Positions 34,500 to 44,370 of a stretch of 64,000 nucleotides of DNA are shown in pieces. Location of the stretch: the NCBI GenBank assembly GCA_914767715.1, contig OU612073.1, positions 6,882,001-6,946,000 of the forward strand, read 5' to 3'. How positions within the stretch are numbered: position 1 is the first letter of the stretch; each line of letters opens with the position of its first letter. Made by a program: the position numbers and the translations under genes. Below the pieces are notes generated by a model that saw nothing but the letters and a program-made list of their open reading frames with translations, was not told the origin of the DNA and made no database searches. This DNA is from Membranipora membranacea (Eukaryota; Bryozoa; Gymnolaemata; Cheilostomatida; Membraniporidae).

Positions 34500-35010
34500 G
34501 CAGGTATGCTGCCGAGCTGCCGCTGACATGATTGCTACAACCGGGTGCACTCTCAGTTTTGGATTCAGCACATTGTTCTACCCTAGATATACCCTTGTTT
34601 TAAACTCGTAACATTTCACTTATTATTAGCGATTTTGAGAAAAATTGAGATATGCTGCTGACATGATTGCTACGACTGGGTACACAAGACCAAGTTTGGT
34701 CCATTTGCCTGCATTCCGAGCTGTGGCTCCCGATCCACTGGTCACACCGCGGCGTGAACAGTGGATTGGGAGCCATAGGCATGCAGGCAATTGGATAAAA
34801 CTTGTTCTAGATTACACCCTATTACTTTATATTCAGCACGTTGTTATACCCTTGAAACACCTTTTATTCAAACTCTTAATATTTCACTCATTAAAAGCAA
34901 TTTTTAGAAGAAATGAGAATATGCTGCCGCTGACATGATCGCTACAACTGCGTACAATCTTAATTTTGGATTCACCACGTTGTTCCACCCTAGAAACACC
35001 TTTTATTGAA
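34500..35010. repeat. tandem-like repeats with 'gctgacatgattgctacaac'
   Basis: Three units share 'tatgctgccg(a)gctg...cgctgacatgatygctac(a/g)ac' followed by 'ttttggattca(g/c)cac(a/g)ttgtt(c)taccc'. The second unit is interrupted by the family A fold-back at 34,682-34,817. Confidence 0.6.
34682..34817. repeat. dispersed fold-back repeat, family A
   Basis: Ends agaccaagtttggtccattt / ggataaaacttgttctagat, inner motif 'gcctgcattccgag', centre 'gatccactggtcac...gtgaacagtggattggga'. Clear palindromic organisation. It interrupts a tandem-like unit, so it is younger than that unit. Confidence 0.75.
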
Positions 35011-35321
35011 TTCTTAACATTTCACTTATTATAATTTTTTTTGTTAACTGTTGTATGTATTCATAATTGTAAATCATAATATATTCATTCATAATATAAT
35101 TATATATAATACATACATTATTAATATATAATAAATATTAATATAATATTGATTTACATAATACATTAATACATTACACAATATATTAGGCAATTAAAAT
35201 TTGTTTTTTTCCCCGATTTTCTCAATGGCTGATTTTGAAAAACATTTTCATCGAATGACAATTATGCCAATATAATTTAAAAAAAGAAAAAATTCTATAT
35301 CTGATTCTATATGTAAATTAC

Positions 35322-35483
35322 CTGGACAGACTGTAAGTTGAACCAGTTATTTTGATCAAGGCAGATCACATGATTCCAGTTTTCATCCTGATCAGAGGTA
35401 AAGGTGAAGGTCATATCATAGTAACCTCGTTCCTGGTTTTTCGATGCTAGTATTCCCAGCGCTCGCACTGCCACCAACGTATC
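35322..35483 (-). pseudogene. TEP-like - copy: exon from the end of the thioester-domain region
   Basis: Acceptor atgaataacag, donor CAG|GTAATT, 54 codons, phase 0 on both sides. It reads DTLVAVRALGILASK, matching the 'DTVVALQALAEYA' block near the end of the thioester domain of CD109/alpha-2-macroglobulin proteins. The frame is intact. The counterpart in the + gene lies beyond the window. Confidence 0.75.
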
Positions 35484-35950
35484 CTGTTATTCATAGAAAG
35501 CATAGAGAATCTAACGTTACATTTCTCTTTGCAAGATGCAATTGGTTAAATCTTCTAAGGTAGTTACTCATTCCAGACACCAATTCATGTACATTTCGAT
35601 TGCATAGTCATGTAACTAAATCAAGTTCTGTAATCAATTAGACATGAGTAGGATGGGGTTAGCAGCTTCGACCCAGATTCCCAAAATTTAAATTGGCTGC
35701 GTGAATTTGAGTATTAATTCGAATTGCGTGCGCATGCTTTAAATAGGTAAAGTAAAGTTTGCCAGATATTTTCTCAGTAGGCGTGTTGTTGTTTAAATGT
35801 TTAGTAACTCATCGCATCCAAAAAATGGGCAGTGAAAAAGGGTGTATCTTAAGGGCAAGGCCGTGACTTCTGCTCTATCTTTCTCAAATTCTCCCTTTTG
35901 CATAACATTGTAGTCTCCCCCAAAAAGATTTTAAGATTGAGGATGATTAC

Positions 35951-36210
35951 TGCTTCTGTGACAGGGGTTGCAATGGCCAGTCCATCTTCTTGATTTAGAG
36001 CAAATCCATTCAGCACGTAAGTGAAGCCAACCGGTTTGGCTTGCACAGTTATATAATTATCTCCGCTTTGTTTAATGTATTGATGCTTCCAGCCGAATGA
36101 GACATCGTCTTTGTTTACAAAATTAGTCCCAGCTCTCAACAGGTTCCTGTCATCATTCAGAGGGCCATCATAGTATGCATAGTTGTCTGTCTCCGCTTGA
36201 CCTGAAAAAC
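35951..36210 (-). pseudogene. TEP-like - copy: exon following the LDLa exon
   Basis: 260 bp, phase 1 in and 0 out, donor GCA|GTAATC. It includes QAKPVGFTYVLNGFALNQED, the position of 'VPDTITSWVASAF...GLGLA' before MG7 in this family, but with the Ser-Trp-containing core changed. Two acceptors 9 bp apart (tttttcag at 36,211 and ttttcag at 36,202) would both keep the frame (NAGNAG-like). Confidence 0.75.
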
Positions 36211-36865
36211 CTGAAAAATGATATCTTATAATCAGATGAAATTGGTATGTTTGTGATTTTCATTTGAGATGCGATCATTGACATTTTGGGTTGCTTCTAT
36301 TGCACTTGGCTTGACTAGTCTAACTAAAGTCAACACATAGGTTTGCCCGAGCTACCCAATGTGATGGCTCTGACCTGATTGGTTGTTAGATGGGTAAAAG
36401 AGCCAATGTCAGGTCACTGTAAGTACCGATTGAGATATATCAAAGCGAACCTGCATTACTTTCACATTGACTAATATCAATAGGTATTTTCAGGGAAGTA
36501 CCATCTGACCATGCATCGGCTCTCTCCCTCCCACCGGCATATGAGAGCCTATTGGCTAAGATCAAAGTGTCACTGCCAATGGGCGATTAGTGCCAGTTCC
36601 AGTTTTTGGCAGCTTGCTGATCACTCACTATTAGGAGGTCCATCATGGCCTCACTTCTAGGATGCATTCTAGTTTTCTAGAAAGTGTCACACTCTCAGTA
36701 CGAGGACTCCGGGCAACTTGCGTCCCTCTTTAGGTGCAGCCCACCCTCTGTTTTGTCATAAACAGGGCATATGAGAGCCAACACATTGGCTAGGCTAGCC
36801 AAAGACATAGAAAATATCCCTAGCGTATATATAAAGTCATTGTGATAATCAAATGACAGACTTAC

Positions 36866-37037
36866 CCGGGAATCCACTCCATTTACAGCCCATCTCATCT
36901 CGATGATCAGAAGCGCAGAAGGCGTATCTGTCACAGATCTGGTTGTGTGTGTAACAGGTCAGACCGTCCATACATGGGTATTCTCCTTTAGTACGATTAC
37001 ATGTGGTGTAAACTACTGAGGCATAAGCGTCAGTGAA
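36866..37037 (-). pseudogene. TEP-like - copy: LDLa-containing exon without its acceptor
   Basis: Nearly identical to the + exon 63,290-63,479 from FTDAY to the donor CCG|GTAAGT, with all six LDLa cysteines. The Gly of 'CDG' is Arg (ICDRYAFC). The first ~25 bp of the exon and the AG acceptor are replaced by 'gctattttttttctgtgtgt'; no AG is present at the homologous position. Confidence 0.85.
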
Positions 37038-38814
37038 TACACACAGAAAAAAAATAGCGTTGTTTTGATTCTGAGATAGTTCCCCTACTTCACCCCTGCA
37101 ATGAACTAATTTGACGCTAAAATTACCTGCCAACTGAAGAACCATCAGCTGTGATTTGATACTCTGAAATAATCAACTGTCTTTTGAAACTGGCCTAAGG
37201 TGATTAAAGAGTTAAATTAACTCTAAAACATGATTCTTATTTGATTAATTCTAAGCGTGAAGTGGGGGAACTATCGTGGAATCAATATAATTTTTATTTG
37301 ATGCTAATATGCCTTTTGATTTGGGGCTAGAGTCATTCTGATTCTAAAATTTCTCCGTGTGTGTATATACTGTCCTGAGTACTTTAAGAAGAACAGAAAG
37401 AGATAGGAAGTATAAAAATGATGATGTCAGAAGATTTACAACAAGCTATGGAATTATTGTGTTTTTTCTGTCTCTCTGCTATCGGGGATGAGGCTGAACT
37501 TTAATAGCTTTGATAGCTTGAAAGATGAGATGAGAATTAAATAAAAGACAGATTTTGAGACTTAGAACAGGGTTGGGAGGCCAAATAGTCTGAGCCCCAC
37601 AGACTCCTGCCCCCTCCCGCCAACGGCTCCGGCCAGGGAAGAGGCCGCACAATAGCTACCCAACAATTATATCTAATGAGAAATATTTAGACGCCATTAG
37701 AATAAAAGAAAAGATATCTCTGTGATTTAATCAACTGAAATCAGTCGAGTGCGCAAGTTATTCCTCTGATATACATCCAAACCTTAAAGACTACCCAAAA
37801 ACCAATGCAAGAAACAAGCACTTCCTTTTCACTGTGACATCATAGTGCAGAGAATGAGAGTTACCTTCCCTTATGGAAGACACTCTTTCCACCATCAATA
37901 ATGCCAAGTAGAGCAATGAATTTTCACCTTGCAAATCTGACACAACTTTATCATAAGTAACTGCCTGACCATAACATGCTTTGGTATTTGGGTAGCCCTT
38001 AACTTACATAGAATGTACTGTTGGTACCATGAGCGTAACTTACAAAGAATGTACTGTTTGTATCGTGAGCGTATGATGGTGTAGGAGTGGCTGTTCAAAA
38101 AAAATGATTGATATTTCCATTGGCATAGGGGCTCGCCTATCATTTGAATTAGATTATCCCTTCTTCTTTTCAGATCACAGTCTATAGTCTGCAGATTTTG
38201 ACCTTCAAAAGAGGTACAGATCTATAAACTGAGGACCTAAACTTATATTTCAATAAATAATCTTGTATGGGAAGCCCCATCATAAGCATATTTGTCAAAA
38301 CAAAAAACCACGCCTAATTCTCCACTACCGGCAACTGCAAGGATGACTACCAGGGACATTAATAGCCCATCAAAAGTTATTTTAAAAACTTTGTGACAGG
38401 AAAAAAGATTAATTAAAAGTAATTTTATCACATTAATGTTAAATATTTCATGCTTCTGTGCTGGCAGTTGCCTAGGTGCCATATCATTTATATCTTTAAG
38501 GGCAAGTTAATTATTGCCGCTAATAAAAAATACCCTTACATATATATAATTTTATTTTTGCAACCAAAGTCACCTCAGCAAGATATTTTTTGCACTCAAT
38601 GCCCTTAATGTTTTAGAACAGGAAGATATACCTATCAAGAAGAGAAAACTATTTATATGACACTAAGCATTAATATTTTTTCTCTTATGTGGTTGTTCGC
38701 ATAGCATATCACCTCACTTATACATTTTCAAGATCAAGTTATCAAGTCTTTCTTATGAGATTGATACTCTCAAGAGATTAATTCTACTTTTGCTAATGGT
38801 CGTATTATACCCAC
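37038..38814. other. intronic/intergenic part of the - copy
   Basis: 38,240-38,480 corresponds in inverse orientation to about 61,000-61,190 of the + gene's intron (shared 'ttgccggtagtgg.gaa.taggc'). The homologue of exon 61,572-61,721 would be expected near 37.8-38.2 kb and is absent. 37,587-37,660 is a copy of the 'agtctgagcccc' fold-back repeat. Confidence 0.6.
38008..38094 (-). pseudogene. remnant of a TEP exon with a 36-bp tandem duplication of its splice donor
   Basis: The minus strand carries the end of the exon homologous to 62,190-62,327 (acaccatcatacgctcacga...), a GTAAG donor at 38,043-38,039, then a second 36-bp copy of exon end plus donor (ending at 38,008). The first ~85 bp of the exon are replaced by unrelated sequence. 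Confidence 0.75.
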
Positions 38815-38981
38815 CTTGTGTAAGTGACTGCCACCGGATGCTACCTGGCCGTCAGGTGCTACATAGAATGCCACTATTTTTGCGCTTGGGACCATCTGCC
38901 TCGAAACAGTCAGGGACAACAGTCTATTCCTGCCATTCATGGCCACTGTGTCAGTGTGGACTATATTACTGAAGACACAAT
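38815..38981 (-). pseudogene. TEP-like - copy: MG5/MG6 exon with frameshift and deletion
   Basis: 167 bp against 189 bp in the + copy (60,583-60,771). One G is missing after ATTGTGTCTTCAG, which puts a TAG in frame at 38,963-38,961. Near the 3' end 21 bp (seven codons) are missing, just before GGC-AGT-CAC. The acceptor is AAG instead of CAG. Confidence 0.88.
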
Positions 38982-39292
38982 CTTCAGAGAAATTGAAACT
39001 ACATGAAAGATAACGGAAGAGGACATCTTCAAATTGTCAAGTCATGGATGGACTGAGAATTTTGTAAACATTACGAAGCATTTTATGGGTGTGCCAACAT
39101 GATAAAAATCAAGCTAGTCGGCATTTTTTACTAATTATCAAAGTGTTTTGGGTAACAGAAAAAATGGATTTTATGCATGAAGTAAAGTAAATGGACATCC
39201 AGACGACAAAAAATGTACCAGTTATAAAGAAACACTACGCAAACCAAATTCTCCAGTTAAATGCAGAGAGAATGCGGTGTAATTCTAACTTA

Positions 39293-39464
39293 CGTAATAG
39301 TACACATAGTCAATAAACGTGTTAGTCTGAATATTGAAGATTATGTAGGTGTTGACTTTTGGTGTCTTGGTGGTGCATGAGATCTGGAGGTAATGGTTGG
39401 AAGGAGTCCAGTGTCTTGTGACAACCAACTTCTGTTCTGAGTCCAGTCTCCCTCCATAGCGAGC
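39293..39464 (-). pseudogene. TEP-like - copy: MG5 exon (intact)
   Basis: Homologue of 60,094-60,264. It reads ARYGGRLDSEQKLVVTRHW and ends YVYYY|GTAAGT. Open throughout with only a few replacements (for example SCTTKTPK). The end coordinate may be off by one. Confidence 0.85.
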
Positions 39465-39806
39465 CTAGATCAAGCATTATTTAGTCTAACTGCTCAGACA
39501 GCTGTAATTCTAGTAAGTGGTATTACATTATAAACACTCATTTCCAATGTGAGTGTTTGATAATGAAATGCCACTGGCATTGCAGTTGTCGGAGCATTTA
39601 GAGTAGGCAATGTGCAGAATTTAACGAACAGTGGGGTCAACAAAGTAAAAAGGGTATTACAGAGACACTCAGTGAATTATCTTAGGTGCCATAAATGGTA
39701 ACCACAGTAAGCTCACTAAGAGTGTATGTTGCCAGAAGCTGAAAGAGAAACTAATCACTTAAATTGACAGTGACATCTTGATCGTAGGCCGAAAAACATC
39801 CTTATT

Positions 39807-40780
39807 ATAAACTCATACATCACTGCTAGTCATCAATCAGGATGATATTGTCCAGTCAAAGTAAAGATAAAAGTGGATAATAAGATTATAATATTATCAA
39901 GGCCAAATACTAGCCACAAAGCTCATCATGGAGATTCATATAAACCCACCAAAATTCATTTTTATAGGGTGAGAAATAAATTTTTTGTTTTTCTGAAACT
40001 GACTCATTATGGTTATGAAAATATATTGCTGTTTAAGTGCTTTATCCCCACAGAAGAACATGTGCTCAATACCATCTGCCTTCCTCTACTTAAACTTGTT
40101 AAACAAAATTGTATGCCGCACGGCATGTGCCTTTCATGGCTTATCAACCTCAGCTACAGCAAATCTTTTACGTTTCAATCTTTTCATCATGGTTTTTGAA
40201 TTGAACAAATCAACTCAATAAAACTGTAGTCACCCAAGAGTACAAAAATGTGCAGAGTAATCTGCCCCATCATGATGACGCAGCTCACATACTTACAGTG
40301 AAGATCATCTTCTGAATAGTATACTTAATAGCAAATTAAAAACTCATACATCAATTTTACTCATCTACCAGGATGATATTAATGCCATAGTAAAAAGTGC
40401 ATAATGAGAATGTCATATTTTCAAGGCCAAATCCGAGCCACAAAGCTCATCATGGAGATTCATATAAACCCACAAAAATTCATTATTTACAGGGTGAAAA
40501 CTAAATTGCTTTTGTTTTGCTGAAATCGACTCATCACGGTCATATATAGCTGTATCAGTTTAAGTGATTCTTTGCCTCAGAAGAACCTGGTCTCAATACC
40601 ATCTGCTTTCCTATGATTATTCTAGTCAAACAAGCTTAACATCTTCAGCCAGCAAATCTCTTACGTTTCACTATTTTTCTATCATAGTTCTTTGGTTTGA
40701 GCAATAAAAATGAAGTTAACTCAATTAGAAAATGTGTCTAGTGCAGACCAATCTGGCCCAGTCATTAGGCAGCTTCCTTA
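39807..40780. repeat. tandem duplication of about 0.5 kb in an intron of the - copy
   Basis: Unit 1 about 39,807-40,265 and unit 2 about 40,330-40,780. They share 'aactcatacatca', 'caggatgatatt', 'gagccacaaagctcatcatggagattcatataaaccca' and 'gtttgag/gttttgaattga' blocks. The + gene has one copy (about 59,280-59,735, inverted relative to this), so the duplication happened in the - copy. Units have diverged visibly. Confidence 0.8.
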
Positions 40781-40956
40781 CTATTCCTATATTTGGGATT
40801 GTCACAAAAGTGTTCAAAGTTTGACAAGTGCAGACCAATGTGACGCCAACCATCATGAGGCAGCTTCCTCGGCCAGGGCCAGTGGACCAGGGGACAAGAG
40901 TCTGGAGGGCACAGACTACAGATCTATACCTATATTTGGGATTGTCACTAACTTAC

Positions 40957-41154
40957 AGTGACGATAATCTTCTCAGTGTTAAGACCAGGTTCAAGCTGAT
41001 ATTCCACAATGCTGGATTGGGGTATCTGGACGAAGTCAGTAATTGACCTCTCCCCGCTGTCAGTCTCAGTTGTAGTAATTACGAGTTCCATAGTTCTTTC
41101 CTCCTTTGGCGTGTATTTTGGTATCAGAGACTGATCAGCTCTTTGGGCTGCAAT
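40957..41154 (-). pseudogene. TEP-like - copy: MG4 exon (intact)
   Basis: 198 bp, phase 0 on both sides, homologue of 59,043-59,240. It begins IAAQRADQSLIPKYTPKEER and ends EKIIVT|GTAAGT. No lesions seen. Confidence 0.85.
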
Positions 41155-41198
41155 CTGTTTGGAGTAGAAGGAGCAGATAAGATTTAACAGAGTAGAGG

Positions 41199-41412
41199 TA
41201 GAAACACACTGGCAATTATTACAAAGCGAATTGGCAAAGCAAACGTTAGCGAATCTAAGCAAACAAGTTTGTTATCATTAGACGAATTTTGGCCAAATAT
41301 TATAAAATTTAGATACTGAGCGTATTCACCGACGACACAACCATGGAATGAATGCAAATGTTTCCCTTTGACGATTCGCTTTGTAACAATTGTCAGTCTG
41401 TTTCTACTACTT
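41199..41412. mobile_element. small inverted-repeat element present only in the - copy
   Basis: Ends are inverted: 'gtagaaacacactggcaatt' on the left and 'aattgtcagtctgtttctac' on the right (minor differences), followed inside by attacaaagcgaa / ttcgctttgtaac. The homologous + position (about 58,990-59,020) reads straight through without it. MITE-like, about 214 bp; the target duplication is not clear. Confidence 0.7.
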
Positions 41413-41805
41413 TGAAACAACATCCCCTGAATCAAAATTGGACCGTTCAGATACATGACCCAACTTGTTACCAGGTATATAAGAAAGAACTGGAACGGCC
41501 TAATAAAAGCAGAACAAATATCTGTCTTGATTCGTTATTTTTTAACTGATTCTGCTCCGGTCACTTTCATTAAGATGAATTAAGATTAATAGTGTAGAAT
41601 CCTTTTTTATAAAATCAAATTAAGTTGTATATTCAGCTATTTTTACAAGAGCAAACGGAATGAAAATTCAAAGAGGATATATATATATATTTCTATCATT
41701 TGACGGACAATATCATCCTGGACAGACGTTTTTCATAACATACCAAAGAAATTACGGCGGAAGAAATTACGGCAATAGGATTAAGCCTAGCTATAACATA
41801 CTTAC

Positions 41806-42039
41806 AAATATTTTGAATGGAGTATTCAGTTTAAATGTCATTACTCTCCCACAGAGAAACTTAAGCAGCACCTCATCAGAGAACACTCTAGTTGAATCAT
41901 ACCCACTCTGTGTCATATTCCACCACCAGTCAAGAATTGATACAGTTGCTCTTAGCTGCTTTCCTATCAGTGCTTTCTCACTTCCCAGGTGATTCTTAAA
42001 CTGATCTCGCGTTACCATAAACTCCATTGGTTTTGTGTA
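41806..42039 (-). pseudogene. TEP-like - copy: MG3/MG4 exon (intact)
   Basis: 234 bp, homologue of 56,512-56,745. It reads YTKPMEFMVTRDQFKNHLG... and ends NTPFKIF|GTAAG. All 78 codons are open. The similarity to the + copy continues upstream to about 42,138 (+ about 56,297) and then stops: this is the inner breakpoint of the inverted duplication. Confidence 0.85.
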
Positions 42040-42138
42040 CTGGCAAAGATGGTGCTTCTTTTTGCAGTTGGGGTTACTGAAAGAAACTCTAATCAAGGAT
42101 AGTTAAGGATTTGCCTTCCTTTTCACATCCAATCTCTT

Positions 42139-42525
42139 AGGTCATTCTGCCAGCAGCCATTGGTATTGAACATTGACCAAGGCCATTATTGCTGTTTAGT
42201 AACACAAGGTGCCCTGAATCCTCATCCTGTGTTAATGTTATTAGCCCTTTCTGTTGGAGAGTAAAAAAATCCAAGTGAGACTGCCTTTTTATATTATTAT
42301 TAAATAAATGATGTCAAAATAAGACTGTGGTATTAAGAGGGACTATAAGAATAAATCACCCTCTACATCAATGTCATTTGTAAAGAATTGGCAGTTTAAT
42401 GGGTTAGTACAGTATAGACAACTCTATACCACCAGTATTTGTGATTTTTCTACAATATGCTTTGGTCTGTGTGTTGCCTCAATGAAATGATCGGTTATGT
42501 TTTAAATAGTGTTATTTCATTCAAG
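42139..42525. other. spacer between inverted copy and lectin gene
   Basis: No gene or recognisable element. The boundary at about 42,138 is where similarity with 56,297 ends. Confidence 0.4.
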
Positions 42526-42670
42526 GTAAAGCATCAGTATTTTCTAAAGAGCGGGATAGTGCTAAGTATGGTACATGCCGCCTCTACACCGGGGAAGTTG
42601 TGATTGGACAGATTCAGCGCATACAACAGGAGTATTTTCAAGGCATTGTGCTCATTTACGTCTATGGAGG
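42526..42670 (+). CDS. possible upstream exon of the lectin gene
   Basis: Open from attcaag| with KHQYFSKERDSAKYGTCRLY... to GGA G|GTTGGT. It ends in phase 1, which fits the next exon. No domain recognised; the AAG acceptor and GTTGGT donor are both weak, so this is tentative. Confidence 0.35.
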
Positions 42671-43076
42671 TTGGTGATCATCAATATCATTAACATATGT
42701 TTCATATTAAAATTTGTTTTTTATCTGACTACTATAATGAGAACATCAGTCATCATGGTTGGATATATTAAGTGAAACTATTGATATTGTATAAAGTATT
42801 TGGTATTACAACACACATTCTTGAAAATTCTCAAAATAATGAATATGTATCATGTCAACTATTGGCTCAAACTAGTTTTCCTAACAAAAATCAGATTAAA
42901 TGGAACAATTTGCTTCCGTATGAATACACCAATAAACTGTTTTTGGCTCGCACACTGATTTAATCAAAAAAACAGTATACGCGATGCTTTTTCCAAATAC
43001 TGCATCTATTTTTAATCATGCTTCATCCAAGATTTAACCTGATCTAAACATTATCAAGCTTTTCTCTATTTTCAAG

Positions 43077-43262
43077 TTCTTGAATGCCCAGACACACATG
43101 TCTTGAATCCTGTCAGTTATACTTGCATTCAATTGGTCACGGCAGTAGCAAATTGGGAAACAGCTAAAGCAAACTGCGAGGGTTCAGGCGACTACCTCGC
43201 TGCCTCTAATACTCTGCCGTCCCTCGAGTGGATGAAGCAGCACAGACTCAACTCATCCGCAG
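43077..43262 (+). CDS. lectin gene, first CTLD exon
   Basis: 186 bp, phase 1 on both sides, acceptor ctctattttcaag, donor GCAG|GTATTT. It holds the CPD...C pair at the start of long-form CTLDs, the W-x(3)-A helix (NWETAKANC) and the 'G-x-L/Y-L' segment. The frame is intact. Confidence 0.8.
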
Positions 43263-43328
43263 GTATTTTATTCACATTACAGTAGAACTCAACCGCAATT
43301 ATTTTGTCAACTTATTGATGATCTTGAT

Positions 43329-43349
43329 ATATATATATATATATATATC
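43329..43349. repeat. (TA)n microsatellite
   Basis: About ten TA units, in the lectin intron. Confidence 0.95.
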
Positions 43350-43787
43350 TAGTGAACTAGCCGCTAAATGCACCATAATTGACTAATTATAATCACTGTT
43401 GAGGGAGCCAAAACATCGCTGACCAAGGGAGTAAATACACAAAAAAAACTATATCGGTCAGCGTCAATTCGACATGGCCAATCACAGCCTTAGCACAATT
43501 CTATGTTTTAAATTAAAGTATATGAGTGCGGAGAATAGCCGGAAACTCTGCTGTGCTGGTTTCTGCTGTGTGTACTCTTTATTGTTGATAATACTTGGAC
43601 CTTATTTCATGTTCAGTACAGCACCATGTCAATTCTTGTCACTCTGTTTTTCTTTATTTTGTAAGTTATTTTTACTGTCACTGCATGCAAAACGTTCGAA
43701 AAGATGATTGTAATCTGACAATAAAAATTATATAATATATAGAATATATATAGAACAGCAATCAAGGCAGATGACAAGATAAGCTTG

Positions 43788-44118
43788 CTCCATAGACTTA
43801 ATAATAAACCTAGACAGGACACTATATGGAGCATTAGCATTGAGGCACTGAGGCATTTCATTGTTGGCAACGTAACGTCGTTGGAAGGTGTGGAAGCAAT
43901 GATGCTATCATTGATTTACTGTCCATAATCCTGGGTTTTTGTCGATTACTCGATCAATTTTGATCGGATTTCTAATTTGAAAATTACAATAGAGTGTAAA
44001 ACAATAGACTGTAAAGCAATTTTCAAATTCAAAATCCGATCAAAATTGATTGAGTTATGAACAAAAACCTTGATTATCGGCAGTAAATCAATGATAGTAT
44101 CATTGCTTCTACACTGTA
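43788..44118. repeat. fold-back element with 'catagacttaataataaacc' end
   Basis: Starts with 'catagacttaataataaacctagacaggacact', the shared end motif of this intron's repeat family, followed by an inner palindrome: 'aatgatgctatcattgattt' (43,899) against 'aaatcaatgatagtatcatt' (44,085), with 'ttgatcggatttc' and 'aaatccgatcaa' between. MITE-like. Confidence 0.7.
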
Positions 44119-44142
44119 TTGGTATAGTACCAACAGGCGGTA

Positions 44143-44366
44143 GGAATCAACGGACCAGTAGTAAGCTCTTCGCATAGACTTAATAATAAACCTAGACAGG
44201 ACACTGGATGGTTCATTAGCATTGAGGCAGTGAGGCACTTAATTATGGTGACGGCCGTCACCATAATTAAGTGCCTCACTGCCTCAATGCTAATGAACCA
44301 TACAGTGTCCTGTCTAGGTTTATTATTGAGTCTATGCGAAGAGCTTACTACTGGTCCGTTGATTCC
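44143..44366. repeat. 224-bp near-perfect palindrome
   Basis: Arms of 112 bp (44,143-44,254 and 44,255-44,366) meet without a spacer at ...ggtgacgg|ccgtcacc.... By eye 110 of 112 positions pair; the two mismatches are in the 'gacttaata/gactcaata' and 'cactggatgg/cactgtatgg' blocks. It contains the family end motif in both orientations, so it may be two element ends joined head to head. Confidence 0.95.
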
Positions 44367-44370
44367 TCAG

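Larger units (their letters stand above)
33064..35321. other. intergenic, repeats and AT-rich block
   Basis: Weak coding character on + at about 33,689-33,874 (frame containing WDFVDMAINSPSKLGEKAAR) and after a cttttcag site at 34,001 (KETKLSESEKLRYASF); they could be exons or retroelement debris, and I cannot join or name them. 'gctgacatgattgctac(a/g)ac(c/t)gggt' recurs at about 34,525, 34,660 and 34,930, a short tandem-like array of ~130-270-bp units. 35,080-35,200 is almost pure A/T. Confidence 0.35.
35322..42039 (-). pseudogene. truncated, inverted CD109/TEP-like copy (probable pseudogene)
   Basis: Exon relics in order on the minus strand: 42039-41806 (MG3/MG4 junction), 41154-40957 (MG4), 39464-39293 (MG5), 38981-38815 (MG5/MG6), ~38094-38044 (remnant of the next-but-one exon), 37037-36866 (LDLa exon, acceptor lost), 36210-35951 (after LDLa), 35483-35322 (end of the thioester-domain region, DTLVAVRALGILASK). 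The first five and the LDLa exon pair one to one with exons of the + gene at 56,512-63,479 and are nearly identical to them. Damage: no signal peptide or MG1-MG3 exons, a 1-bp deletion and stop in 38981-38815, loss of one whole exon and most of another, a lost acceptor, and no exons for the thioester part (no GCGEQ-type region) between 35,951 and 35,483. Introns also match, so this is a segmental duplication, not a retrocopy. A shortened transcript is possible but unlikely to be a working TEP. Confidence 0.85.
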
